DNA of 64,000 nt from the NCBI RefSeq assembly GCF_003149185.1, contig NZ_QGDO01000002.1, forward strand, positions 744,001-808,000. Direction: 5' to 3'. Every line of letters starts with the position of its first letter. The first letter of the stretch is position 1. A program made the translations under genes and the position numbers. This document shows, one piece after another, positions 17,467 through 25,582 of the stretch. The notes below the pieces were generated by a model. It ran no database searches. It was not told where the DNA came from and saw nothing but the letters and a program-made list of their open reading frames with translations. This DNA comes from Sediminitomix flava. Lineage in GTDB: Bacteria; Bacteroidota; Bacteroidia; Cytophagales; Flammeovirgaceae.

Positions 17467-17640
17467 TACCCATTTTCACCATTTTCATTCTCCATAAACT
17501 TTCTATTTATTCTTAGAAAGAAACCCTTTTTCGTCTTTTTTCCCCATTTGGACTAGAATTCAAATCCAAAATAAATTTTTTTAAAACCGCACTTGTTCTC
17601 CTTATAATTCAAGCTTATCTAATCTTAAAATTACATAGCT

Positions 17641-18909
17641 ATGGCTTTTAACCTTTTAGATGTTTTAAGAGAACAAGTTGGTGATCAGTTTTCTGGATTG
17701 GTTGCCTCACAGATCGGGAGTGATCAAGGACAAGTTCAACAAGCTATTGAAGACGTTAGCCCTTCTATTGTATCTGCCCTCGCTAACAAGGCCTCAGAAG
17801 GCTATGGGGCAAAAGAAATTCTAGACCAAATTCAAGGAAATAACTTAGGTGAAAGTACGATTTCAGACCTAACTAGTGCACTTACCTCTGGTAATTCAGA
17901 TGGTTTACAAAGTATTCTTAGCTCAGGAAAATCATTGGTATCAAATCTTTTTGGAGGAAATATAGAAAGTGTCATCAATCTGATTACTGAGCGAACAGGT
18001 CTATCTAGTGGTTCTGCAGGAAGCATTCTCAATTTAATAACACCTCTTATTTTAGGGAGCTTAGGAAAGGAAATTTCAAACAATGGATTAGATGCCACTG
18101 GTTTGAAAACACTCCTTCTCGGACAAAAAGACTTCGTCAAAGATCTCGTTCCTCAAGGAATGTCATTATACTCTAGTTCTGAAGTAATAGATGAAAATAT
18201 TGTCGATGAACTTGAGGAAGATATCGATTCAGAATTAGATGAAGCACAGCAAATCATGACAAGTACGGAAGAAGAACTTCCAGATCATGTGAAAGCTGTA
18301 GAGCAAGAAATGGAACAGGAAGTTCAGAATGACATCAATATTGATGGTGTTCCTCCTGAATTCGGCATTCGTAATGCACCAAGATCTACCAGTAGTAGCA
18401 GTAGAAAACGTCAGAAAGAAAATGGTTTCCTTCAAAAGACCCTCGCTGCATCTGGAGTGGCAATTTTAGGTATTTTCGTATGGACAACCTTCCTCAATAG
18501 CCCATCTCCTACAACAGATTTCTCTGAAGATGAATTTAAAACAAGGGGTGGTCAGTCTGCTAAAAATCTGGTAGAAATTGAGTTGAAAGACGGTACTGAC
18601 ATGCTTATCGGAGAATCTAGTGTTGAAAGCCAAATGCTAAACTTCATCAACGACTACAATCCTAATTTGAAGGATATGGCGTTCAAAGTTAGTGGCGATG
18701 TATTAAGACCAGATAGCAAGCAGCTCAGTAATATTGCTTCTATTCTGAAGTCTTACCCAGATATTGAAGCAGAAGTGATCGGGAATACAAGTATGGCAAA
18801 TGATGTAAAACTTGGACTGATCAAACAAGGAGTAAGCGAAGATAATATCAGTGTTGGTAAAGAAACTTCACAATCTGATACATTCTGTGTCATTAGATTG
18901 AAAAAGTAA
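17641..18909 (+). CDS. DUF937 protein with membrane helix and OmpA-like C-terminal region
   Basis: The first ~180 residues form a DUF937 region (MAFNLLDVLREQVGDQF, ASEGYGAKEILDQIQ, SILNLITPLILGSLGKEI), rich in Gly/Ser/Leu and helical. An acidic linker (about 185-245) leads to a Ser/Arg-rich stretch and one membrane helix (about 268-285), then an extracytoplasmic domain of about 120 residues. In that domain the pattern FINDYNPNLKDMAFKVSGDVL and LSNIASILKSYPDIEAEVIGNTS resembles an OmpA-type peptidoglycan-binding fold, though degenerate. The N-terminal domain would be cytoplasmic and the C-terminal domain periplasmic. DUF937 function is unknown. It is flanked by terminators on both sides and so is transcribed alone. 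Confidence 0.75.
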   Translation: MAFNLLDVLREQVGDQFSGLVASQIGSDQGQVQQAIEDVSPSIVSALANKASEGYGAKEILDQIQGNNLGESTISDLTSALTSGNSDGLQSILSSGKSLVSNLFGGNIESVINLITERTGLSSGSAGSILNLITPLILGSLGKEISNNGLDATGLKTLLLGQKDFVKDLVPQGMSLYSSSEVIDENIVDELEEDIDSELDEAQQIMTSTEEELPDHVKAVEQEMEQEVQNDINIDGVPPEFGIRNAPRSTSSSSRKRQKENGFLQKTLAASGVAILGIFVWTTFLNSPSPTTDFSEDEFKTRGGQSAKNLVEIELKDGTDMLIGESSVESQMLNFINDYNPNLKDMAFKVSGDVLRPDSKQLSNIASILKSYPDIEAEVIGNTSMANDVKLGLIKQGVSEDNISVGKETSQSDTFCVIRLKK

Positions 18910-18931
18910 AGAGTAGTAAAATCCAAAACTA

Positions 18932-18967
18932 AAAAAGGATCTTTCCGCTAAGAAAGATCCTTTTTTT
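18932..18967. terminator. Bidirectional intrinsic terminator
   Basis: A stem of GGATCTTTC/GAAAGATCC extended by A/T pairs is flanked by A7 on one side and T7 on the other, between convergent genes. Confidence 0.88.
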
Positions 18968-18982
18968 ATATTCTTTGAATAC

Positions 18983-20428
18983 CTATTCTAGATTCATTAT
19001 TGGTTTTGGCTTAGGGTATTGGAACAGACATTTTTCTTTGATCTGCTTCACAATAACATCAGGAATCATCTCTTCCCAACCTTCTTCATTATTCTGAATT
19101 TTCGCAATGATTTCATCTGAGATAATATGAAGGTGTTCAGTGTTACAGCCTTCCAAATTCTCAATCTTGTTCATATCCTTCATCGTTTGGAAGAGGTTTT
19201 TCAGATGAGGAGACAAAGCAATGTCATCGCCTGTTAGGATTAACGAATTGTCTGTACCTTCAACTGTTCTTCTGTATGATGGATAAACAAACATCTTCAC
19301 ATTTCTACCGAACAGATAACCGAATGCCTCTAAGATTCCACCTTTCAGATTCTTGTAATACTCTTCGTTAAAAATGTATTCAAGGTTATAAACACCAATT
19401 GTAACCCCAATCTTACGACCTCTCGTAAATCTTGAAAGGTAATTGGTCAATCTATAATATTCTTGATAATTAGAAATCAGTACGGTGTGTCCCATCGAAG
19501 TCAATAAATCGACTCTGTCAAGGAAATCTTGCTCATCAATATCTTGATTTTTAACTCTGAGGTTATTCAGTGTCAGCTCCGCAATAGTGATGATATTATC
19601 TGGATCAACGTCTGGCTCTTGTTTAAACTGCTCCAAGCTTCGCTCCATCATATCAAGATTGATATGTGTGATTGGTCTGAAACGCCCTCTCAATACCAAA
19701 ATGTTCTTTTTATAAAGTACATCTGCTGGCATCATTAAATTACCATCAGGGCCGAACATTGTCGCTTTTGACAAACCATGCTTCACAAGTTTCAAACTGA
19801 AAAGACGGTTATCAATTTTAAAGTCAGGACCTGTAAGTGAGAAGAAGTCTACTTGAAGTTTATGCTTATTCAGCTCATCCATGAAAGAAAGCATCAGTTC
19901 TTCAGGATCATTTGAGTGATAGAAACAAGCATAAATAAGGTTGACACCTATAATACCGATTGTTTGCTGTTGAATGATAGGGTCATTATCCTTCAATTTT
20001 ACGTGAATCACACAGAGGTTTGGTTCGCTTTGTGGCGTGAGTTGAAACTTCAAACCGAGCCAACCATGTCCTTCATTTGTTCTGTTGTAGTTTAGTGCTT
20101 CTATAGTATCGGCAAAAGCAAAAAATCTAGTGTTTGCTGCTTTTTCTGGAAGACGCTTTTCCAAGAGCGAATACTCTCTGTGAAGCATTTTTTCCAATCG
20201 GCTTTGACAAACATAGCGTCCGCTTTTTTCAGGACCATAGATGGCATCCGAAAATGCCATTGCATAGGCTGACATTGTTTTCGCAATCGTTCCCGAAGCT
20301 CCTCCTGCCTTAAAAAAGTTGGCAGCAACTTCCTGCCCCGCTCCGATTTCGGCCAATGAGCCATAAATTGTGTTATCAAGGTTTATTTTAAGTGCCTTAT
20401 CTTTGGTTGACAACCTTTTGAAGTCCAT
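18983..20428 (-). CDS. Conserved Bacteroidota protein of unknown function
   Basis: From the chosen ATG (MDFKRLSTKDK) this is a 481-residue soluble protein. It has a very well conserved-looking N terminus (NLDNTIYGSLAEIGAGQEVAANFF, GGASGTIAKTMSAYAM, GRYVCQSRLEKML) and long mixed alpha/beta remainder. I recognise it as a widespread family, sometimes labelled TonB-dependent receptor or nicotinate mononucleotide adenylyltransferase in databases. Neither name is supported: there is no signal peptide or barrel and no HxGH nucleotidyltransferase motif. An in-frame codon 34 codons further upstream would add a low-complexity, basic extension typical of non-coding sequence, so I rejected it. Function unknown. 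Confidence 0.8.
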   Translation of the reverse strand: MDFKRLSTKDKALKINLDNTIYGSLAEIGAGQEVAANFFKAGGASGTIAKTMSAYAMAFSDAIYGPEKSGRYVCQSRLEKMLHREYSLLEKRLPEKAANTRFFAFADTIEALNYNRTNEGHGWLGLKFQLTPQSEPNLCVIHVKLKDNDPIIQQQTIGIIGVNLIYACFYHSNDPEELMLSFMDELNKHKLQVDFFSLTGPDFKIDNRLFSLKLVKHGLSKATMFGPDGNLMMPADVLYKKNILVLRGRFRPITHINLDMMERSLEQFKQEPDVDPDNIITIAELTLNNLRVKNQDIDEQDFLDRVDLLTSMGHTVLISNYQEYYRLTNYLSRFTRGRKIGVTIGVYNLEYIFNEEYYKNLKGGILEAFGYLFGRNVKMFVYPSYRRTVEGTDNSLILTGDDIALSPHLKNLFQTMKDMNKIENLEGCNTEHLHIISDEIIAKIQNNEEGWEEMIPDVIVKQIKEKCLFQYPKPKPIMNLE

Positions 20429-20843
20429 GTGCAATACGGTAAAACTTTCGAATTTGGGATCTGTACGACAGTAAAGTAGTCGAAATCTTATTAATAAAAC
20501 AATACTTCTACTGCATAGATAGTATCGCAAAAATCCCGCAAAACTACATAGGTAACCAAACTTTTATAGATTGTGTTTTATCCATAGAGTTAAGCTCAAA
20601 TGAAAATATTTCGACAAGACACCGTGTTATCAGAAACATTATCAATGCTTCCGCACAGTCTGTGATATTCTCATAAAAAAAACTTCTTTCAAATATGAAA
20701 ATGTTAGTTAAACAAATATGATAATTCACAGTTTATCTGTGAACCTATTCTTTTATAAGATTTCAAGAATAAATTTGTAGAAATTTTACAGCAACACGGC
20801 GAAATATAACATTATAACAGTTCAGCATTAACGACTAACATTT
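20429..20843. other. Divergent intergenic region
   Basis: This gap of about 415 bp between divergent genes should contain promoters for both. I see no convincing gene, RNA fold or repeat in it. Confidence 0.5.
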
Positions 20844-22208
20844 ATGAAGTTTGAGAGTATAAATCCTTTCACTGGAGAAAAAATAGCCGAATATGATAAA
20901 CTAGATGAAGTACAGCTATTAGAAAAACTGGCAGACAGTGAAACCGCATTTCCGCTTTGGAAGCGTAAAAGCTTCTCACAAAAAGCTGAATTGTTTCAAA
21001 ACTTAGCATCTATTCTTGAGGAGCGCAAGGAGCAACTAGCCGAACTCATAAGTTTAGAAATGGGAAAGCTAAGAGAGGAAGCCGAAGCTGAAATTCTCAA
21101 ATGTGCTCTTGTATGTAGATTTTATGCAGAGAATGCTGCATCATTTCTACAAGCAAAAGAGGTAACGAATGAACTTGGGTTCAACTATATTCACTACGAT
21201 GCCATTGGCGGTATACTTGCAATCATGCCTTGGAATTTTCCATTCTGGCAAGTTTTCAGATTTTCAAGCCCGGCTCTAATGGCAGGAAACGTAGTACTGC
21301 TAAAACACGCACCAAATGTATTTGGCTGTGCTCAAATGATTGAACAATTATTTGAAGAAGCTGGCTTTGAAAAGGGCGTCTTTCAGTCTTTGATCGTTGA
21401 TGTAGAAGAAGTTGAAACAATCATGGAGCACGACCACGTACAAGGTGTTGCACTTACTGGTAGTGAAAAAGCTGGAGCCTCTGTAGCTATGCTTGCAGGT
21501 AAAAATATAAAACGATCTGTTCTAGAACTTGGAGGGAGTGACCCTTTCATTGTAATGGCTGATGCAAATATTGATACAGCAGTAAAAGTGGCTGTTCAAT
21601 CTCGAATGTCAAATGCAGGACAGGCTTGTATAAATGCCAAAAGATTTTTGGTAGCCCAAGAAGTTTATGATGAATTTGTGAGAAAGGCAAAAGCAATTAT
21701 TGAAAAATTGAAAGTTGGAAATCCTCTTTTAGCTGATACTAACTTTAGCTGTCTTGCACGTATAGATTTGGCCGAAAACCTAGAAAGACAATTGGAAGAA
21801 AGTCTGGAAGAGGGAGCAAAACTTGAAATTGGAGGAAGAAGAGATGGGACTAGTTTTGAACCTACATTGCTTTCAAATGTGAAAGATAACATGACCGTCT
21901 TCAGAGAAGAAACATTTGGTCCTCTGATGTGTGTCGCTCAATTTGACACCAAAGAAAGAGCGCTCCAAATTGCGAATGCTAGTGAATATGGGCTTGGTGC
22001 TTCTGTTTGGACTTCAGACAAACAAACAGCCATGTTCTTTGCTCAAAATATAGAAACGGGAAATGTATTTATTAATAATCTCGTAAAATCTGACCCTAGA
22101 TTTCCTTTTGGAGGAGTAAAACGTTCGGGTTATGGACGAGAATTGGCTGAAGAAGGAATTAAGGAGTTTGTAAATATCAAACGTATCTTCGTTCCAAAAG
22201 ACTTGTAA
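20844..22208 (+). CDS. NAD(P)-dependent succinate-semialdehyde dehydrogenase-type aldehyde dehydrogenase
   Basis: This is an aldehyde dehydrogenase of 454 residues, the size of the E. coli Sad/GabD short type. Key residues are Asn131 in MPWNFPFWQ, Glu228 in LELGGSDPFIV (general base), and catalytic Cys262 in NAGQACINAKRF. EETFGPLMCVAQF and the C-terminal SGYGRELAEEGIKEFVNIKRIFV are typical of the succinate-semialdehyde branch. It would oxidise succinate semialdehyde or a similar short aldehyde to the acid in the cytoplasm. There is no neighbouring GABA transaminase, so the physiological substrate is inferred only from the subfamily. It ends at a strong terminator. Confidence 0.85.
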   Translation: MKFESINPFTGEKIAEYDKLDEVQLLEKLADSETAFPLWKRKSFSQKAELFQNLASILEERKEQLAELISLEMGKLREEAEAEILKCALVCRFYAENAASFLQAKEVTNELGFNYIHYDAIGGILAIMPWNFPFWQVFRFSSPALMAGNVVLLKHAPNVFGCAQMIEQLFEEAGFEKGVFQSLIVDVEEVETIMEHDHVQGVALTGSEKAGASVAMLAGKNIKRSVLELGGSDPFIVMADANIDTAVKVAVQSRMSNAGQACINAKRFLVAQEVYDEFVRKAKAIIEKLKVGNPLLADTNFSCLARIDLAENLERQLEESLEEGAKLEIGGRRDGTSFEPTLLSNVKDNMTVFREETFGPLMCVAQFDTKERALQIANASEYGLGASVWTSDKQTAMFFAQNIETGNVFINNLVKSDPRFPFGGVKRSGYGRELAEEGIKEFVNIKRIFVPKDL

Positions 22209-22230
22209 TTCTTATTTCACTAAAAATACA

Positions 22231-22267
22231 AACAGCTCTGAAATCAAATTTTCAGAGCTGTTTTTTT
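22231..22267 (+). terminator. Intrinsic terminator after aldehyde dehydrogenase gene
   Basis: A 13-bp perfect stem (AACAGCTCTGAAA and complement) with a 6-nt loop is followed by T7. Confidence 0.92.
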
Positions 22268-22433
22268 ATAACGTTACTCTATAAAAGATAATAAATTTTA
22301 AACATTATTACTTCTTAAGTCTTTTTCGTCTTTTGGGATATTTTTTTCGTCTTTCAGAATACAGATCACACACTATAAAGTGGACATTTGAAAAATAAAC
22401 AAAACAACCTTGAACCTAAACGAACAAACGCAC

Positions 22434-23747
22434 ATGACTCAAACATTTGATTTTCTCACTGCAGAAAAAGAAATAAATCAGAGTAAAGCCCATTTTCATG
22501 TGATGGCAAAACCAATAGGCCCTGTTTGTAACCTAAAGTGTACCTATTGTTATTACCTAGAAAAAGAAAACATCTACGAAGACAAAAAATCAACGCCAAA
22601 GCATTTCAAAATGCCTAGTGCGATTTTGGAAAGATATATCAAAGAATATATTTCTTCTCAACCCATAGAAAATCCAGTAGTTCAGTTTACGTGGCAAGGT
22701 GGAGAACCTACCCTACTCGGAATTGACTATTATGAAAAAGCTATTGAGCTACAAGAACAATATTCGGATGGTCGAAAAATCGAAAATACCATCCAAACCA
22801 ATGCAACTTTAATCGATGAAGAGTGGGCTAAGTTTTTAGCTAAACACGATTTCTTGGTGGGAGTTTCTATTGATGGCCCTGAAGATTTACATGATTGTTA
22901 TCGCGTAAATAAAGGGGAAAAAGGCTCATGGGATCGTATCATGAAGTCTATTGAACTATTGAAAAAATATAATGTACGCTTCAATACACTTACAGTAGTT
23001 CATAGTAAAAATGTAAAGCACCCTTTGCGTGTTTACCGTTTCCTCAAACATATTGGAAGCGAATGGCACCAGTTTCTTCCTGTTCAAGATCGTCATGCAA
23101 CAGATGAAAAAGCTCTTCTTAAACAAGTAGCTGATGATTATGCAGGTGAAACACAAGTAACAGAAGAAAGTATAAAACCTGAAGAATGGGGTAACTTCCT
23201 CAATAAAATCTTTGATGAATGGGTTCGTCAGGATGTAGGAAAAATCTTTGTTCAACAGTTTGACATAGCGCTAGAAGGTTGGGTCGGAAAAAATCCATCT
23301 GCCTGTGTTCATGCCAAAACTTGTGGAGATGGCGTAGCCTTAGAACACAATGGAGATGTTTATACCTGCGATCACTATGTTTACCCTCAGTTTAAACTAG
23401 GAAACATTAGAGATAAAAGCTTTACCGAGATGGCAACATCTCATGTTCAAAGACAATTCGGTAATAAGAAACAAGATAGTCTTTCATCGCAATGTAGAAA
23501 CTGTGATTATCTGCAAGTTTGTAACGGTCTTTGTCCAAAACACCGTTGGAACAAGACCAAAGACGGTGAGAACATTGCCTATTTGTGCGGAGGTTACAAA
23601 GCATTCTACAAACACATCACGCCATACATGCATACCATGAGAGAACTACTCAAATTGAGAAGAGCTCCGGCAGAAATTATGGAATTAATCAAACTGCGTG
23701 AAGCAGAGTTGAAACGAGAGAAAAAGAAGCTGAAAAAAAGCATTTAA
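22434..23747 (+). CDS. Anaerobic sulfatase-maturating enzyme, radical SAM/SPASM
   Basis: This enzyme converts an active-site Cys or Ser of sulfatases to formylglycine using a radical SAM mechanism. The radical SAM cluster is Cys32-x3-Cys36-x2-Cys39 (VCNLKCTYCYYLEK), followed by FTWQGGEPTLLG and SIDGP. The C-terminal SPASM part carries the auxiliary-cluster cysteines in CVHAKTCGDGVALEHNGDVYTCDHYV and CRNCDYLQVCNGLCPKHRW. I chose the ATG that leaves about 30 residues before the cluster; an in-frame TTG eight codons earlier is less likely. The organism is expected to encode sulfatases elsewhere for degrading sulfated marine polysaccharides; none is in the window. Monocistronic. Confidence 0.93.
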   Translation: MTQTFDFLTAEKEINQSKAHFHVMAKPIGPVCNLKCTYCYYLEKENIYEDKKSTPKHFKMPSAILERYIKEYISSQPIENPVVQFTWQGGEPTLLGIDYYEKAIELQEQYSDGRKIENTIQTNATLIDEEWAKFLAKHDFLVGVSIDGPEDLHDCYRVNKGEKGSWDRIMKSIELLKKYNVRFNTLTVVHSKNVKHPLRVYRFLKHIGSEWHQFLPVQDRHATDEKALLKQVADDYAGETQVTEESIKPEEWGNFLNKIFDEWVRQDVGKIFVQQFDIALEGWVGKNPSACVHAKTCGDGVALEHNGDVYTCDHYVYPQFKLGNIRDKSFTEMATSHVQRQFGNKKQDSLSSQCRNCDYLQVCNGLCPKHRWNKTKDGENIAYLCGGYKAFYKHITPYMHTMRELLKLRRAPAEIMELIKLREAELKREKKKLKKSI

Positions 23748-23784
23748 GATATTTATTATAGTTGTTTGTTTAGCATTTGTTATG

Positions 23785-23820
23785 AATCCCCTCAGACTTT
23801 GTTTGGGGGGATTATTTATT
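23785..23820 (+). terminator. Intrinsic terminator after sulfatase-maturase gene
   Basis: The stem AATCCCCTCAGAC with GTTTGGGGGATT (some G-T pairs) and a 3-nt loop is followed by a T-rich tract. Confidence 0.75.
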
Positions 23821-23824
23821 TAAA

Positions 23825-23863
23825 AAAATAGAAGCCACCCCTAATTGAGATGGCTTCTATTTT
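23825..23863. terminator. Bidirectional terminator between convergent genes
   Basis: A 13-bp perfect stem (AAAATAGAAGCCA/TGGCTTCTATTTT) is flanked by A and T runs. It mainly serves the thioredoxin-fold lipoprotein gene on the minus strand. Confidence 0.85.
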
Positions 23864-23881
23864 ATAAGTTTGAAATAGCTT

Positions 23882-24559
23882 TTAAGCTTTAGCTGTCTTG
23901 ATTGAACAACCAATTGCTTTAGTAGTTTCTACCTCTACTTCTTTACCTTCCAACAATGCATTTACTGCATTTTCAAGATACTTTTCTGTTACTTTACTAG
24001 CATCTTTAAAGTTATCATCAATTGCTCCGATGTATTTCACAACTAAGCCCTTATCCTCTTTTTGCAATACATAAACGTGAGGCGTTTTCTTTGCTCCATA
24101 CTGCGGATAAATCTTTTGTCCTTCATCCATCAAATATGGGAAAGTGAATCCTTTTTCTTCAGCTCTTACTTTCATCAACTCAAAAGAGTCTGCCTCTTGT
24201 ACCGTTGGGTCATTCGGGTTGATCGCAATTACTGGATAACCTTTCTCCTTGTAAGCTTTGTCAAAAGCTACAATTCTATCTTCGTAAGCCTTAGCATAAG
24301 GACAGTGATTACAAGTAAAAATCACTACAAATCCTTTTGTATCAGGATAATCAGCCAAAGAAACCATTTTATCATCAATGTTTTTTAGGCTGAAATCAGT
24401 AGCTACATCACCAATTTTGTAACCTTCTGCTGCTGGAGCTTCGGTTGACATGGCTACAGTCTTTTCTTCTTTCTTCTCTTCTTTAGCTTCCTCTGTTTTC
24501 GGAGCTTGGCAAGCTGCAAAGAAACTCACAGCCAAAACCAACATTAGATACTTTTTCAT
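23882..24559 (-). CDS. Thioredoxin-fold (redoxin, AhpC/TSA-like) lipoprotein
   Basis: This 225-residue lipoprotein has lipobox SFFAAC (Cys17), a charged Glu/Lys-rich linker, and a peroxiredoxin-like thioredoxin fold starting YKIGDVATDFSLKNIDDKMVSLADY. The redox motif is CNHCPYAKAYEDR (CxxC with His), typical of the Bacteroidota 'thioredoxin family protein' group. It probably acts as a periplasmic thiol reductase or peroxidase-related protein. It lies 18 bp downstream of another thioredoxin-fold lipoprotein gene in the same orientation, so the two form an operon and may work as a pair. Confidence 0.87.
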   Translation of the reverse strand: MKKYLMLVLAVSFFAACQAPKTEEAKEEKKEEKTVAMSTEAPAAEGYKIGDVATDFSLKNIDDKMVSLADYPDTKGFVVIFTCNHCPYAKAYEDRIVAFDKAYKEKGYPVIAINPNDPTVQEADSFELMKVRAEEKGFTFPYLMDEGQKIYPQYGAKKTPHVYVLQKEDKGLVVKYIGAIDDNFKDASKVTEKYLENAVNALLEGKEVEVETTKAIGCSIKTAKA

Positions 24560-24577
24560 TTTTGTGTAGGAAAAAAT

Positions 24578-25084
24578 TTATTGAATAATCTCACTAAGTG
24601 TTTGTTCTAATTCTTCTTTTGAGAATTCTTTTTCAAAGAAATACTGCTGATCTCCTTTCAAAATCAAAGTTGCAGGAATACCCCCTGTCCACTCTTCAGA
24701 AACCTCATTGATCCATTTGTTCATGGCAGGATCATCCAACAACACAACTTCTGCTTTTATCCCTTTCCTTTCCATAAATGGAAGTAACTTATTATCAATC
24801 TGATCGGCAAAATCAAGACTTACTAAAAGTAGGTCTACATCATCGGCATGTGTGTCTACCAATGCATTGAAATGTGGCAATTCTTTAATACAGGGCTTGC
24901 ACCAAGTAGCCCAGAAGTTAATCACCTTCACTTTATCATTTTTTGGCTGATAATATGCTTCAAGGTCTTCAAACTTTGAGAATACTTTTACTTCTTTAAC
25001 CTCTTTGCTTTGCTCGCTCTGACATGCTCCCAAGAGTAATACTGAGAAACATAAAACTACAAACTGATACAATCCTTTTTTCAT
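24578..25084 (-). CDS. TlpA/ResA-like thioredoxin lipoprotein
   Basis: This is a 168-residue lipoprotein (lipobox LLGAC, Cys20) with the classic TlpA active site INFWATWCKPCIKELPHF and the cis-proline segment GGIPATLIL. TlpA-type proteins keep periplasmic cysteines reduced, for example for cytochrome c maturation. The window holds a System II cytochrome c assembly cluster 17 kb away, but linkage is only by function. It is the first gene of a two-gene unit and is divergent from the cobalamin riboswitch. Confidence 0.92.
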   Translation of the reverse strand: MKKGLYQFVVLCFSVLLLGACQSEQSKEVKEVKVFSKFEDLEAYYQPKNDKVKVINFWATWCKPCIKELPHFNALVDTHADDVDLLLVSLDFADQIDNKLLPFMERKGIKAEVVLLDDPAMNKWINEVSEEWTGGIPATLILKGDQQYFFEKEFSKEELEQTLSEIIQ

Positions 25085-25269
25085 ACTTATAGTATCTGAT
25101 TTTTTCTACCGAATAATACCACTTTTTTAACTATTTATAATCAAATATGTTGAGGATTTAGAACTGACAACACACACATTTAACAGCATTTACCAATTAT
25201 AAGATGACAATAATCTCTTAATTAAATAATATTTTCATTCTCATTATTCCCAAAAAGTTGCTTAAACTT

Positions 25270-25445
25270 GCAACGATTATGGTAATGAGTCCTTTTCACA
25301 AGTCCTCATTTTAAAAGGGAATCCAGTGTAAATCTGGAACTGTTCCCGCAGCTGTAAGCTCTAACATAAGCTTTAGACAACAATCCACTGTTCTAAACAG
25401 AATGGGAAGGAGTCCTAAAGTAGAGTAAGTCAGAAGACCTGCCAA
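25270..25445 (+). ncRNA. Cobalamin (B12) riboswitch
   Basis: The leader shows the ordered conserved blocks of the cobalamin riboswitch: AAAAGGGAA, GTGTAAATCTGGAACTG, CCCGCAGCTGT, ATCCACTG, GGGAAGGAGTCCT and the B12 box AGTAAGTCAGAAGACCTGCC near 25425-25443. It sits about 140 nt upstream of btuB in the same orientation. High adenosylcobalamin should repress uptake, most likely by occluding translation or promoting termination further down. The 5' boundary is approximate. Confidence 0.95.
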
Positions 25446-25582
25446 AATCATTTTTCTAATCAGAGCTTTCGGGTAAAAAGCAATGAGGAACATGAATTTT
25501 GGGGCAGATTTTCTTTTGCTCTTATTTCCTTCCTGTATACACTTACCAGAAAGTTCATAGTTAAATTATTCACGCAAATACT

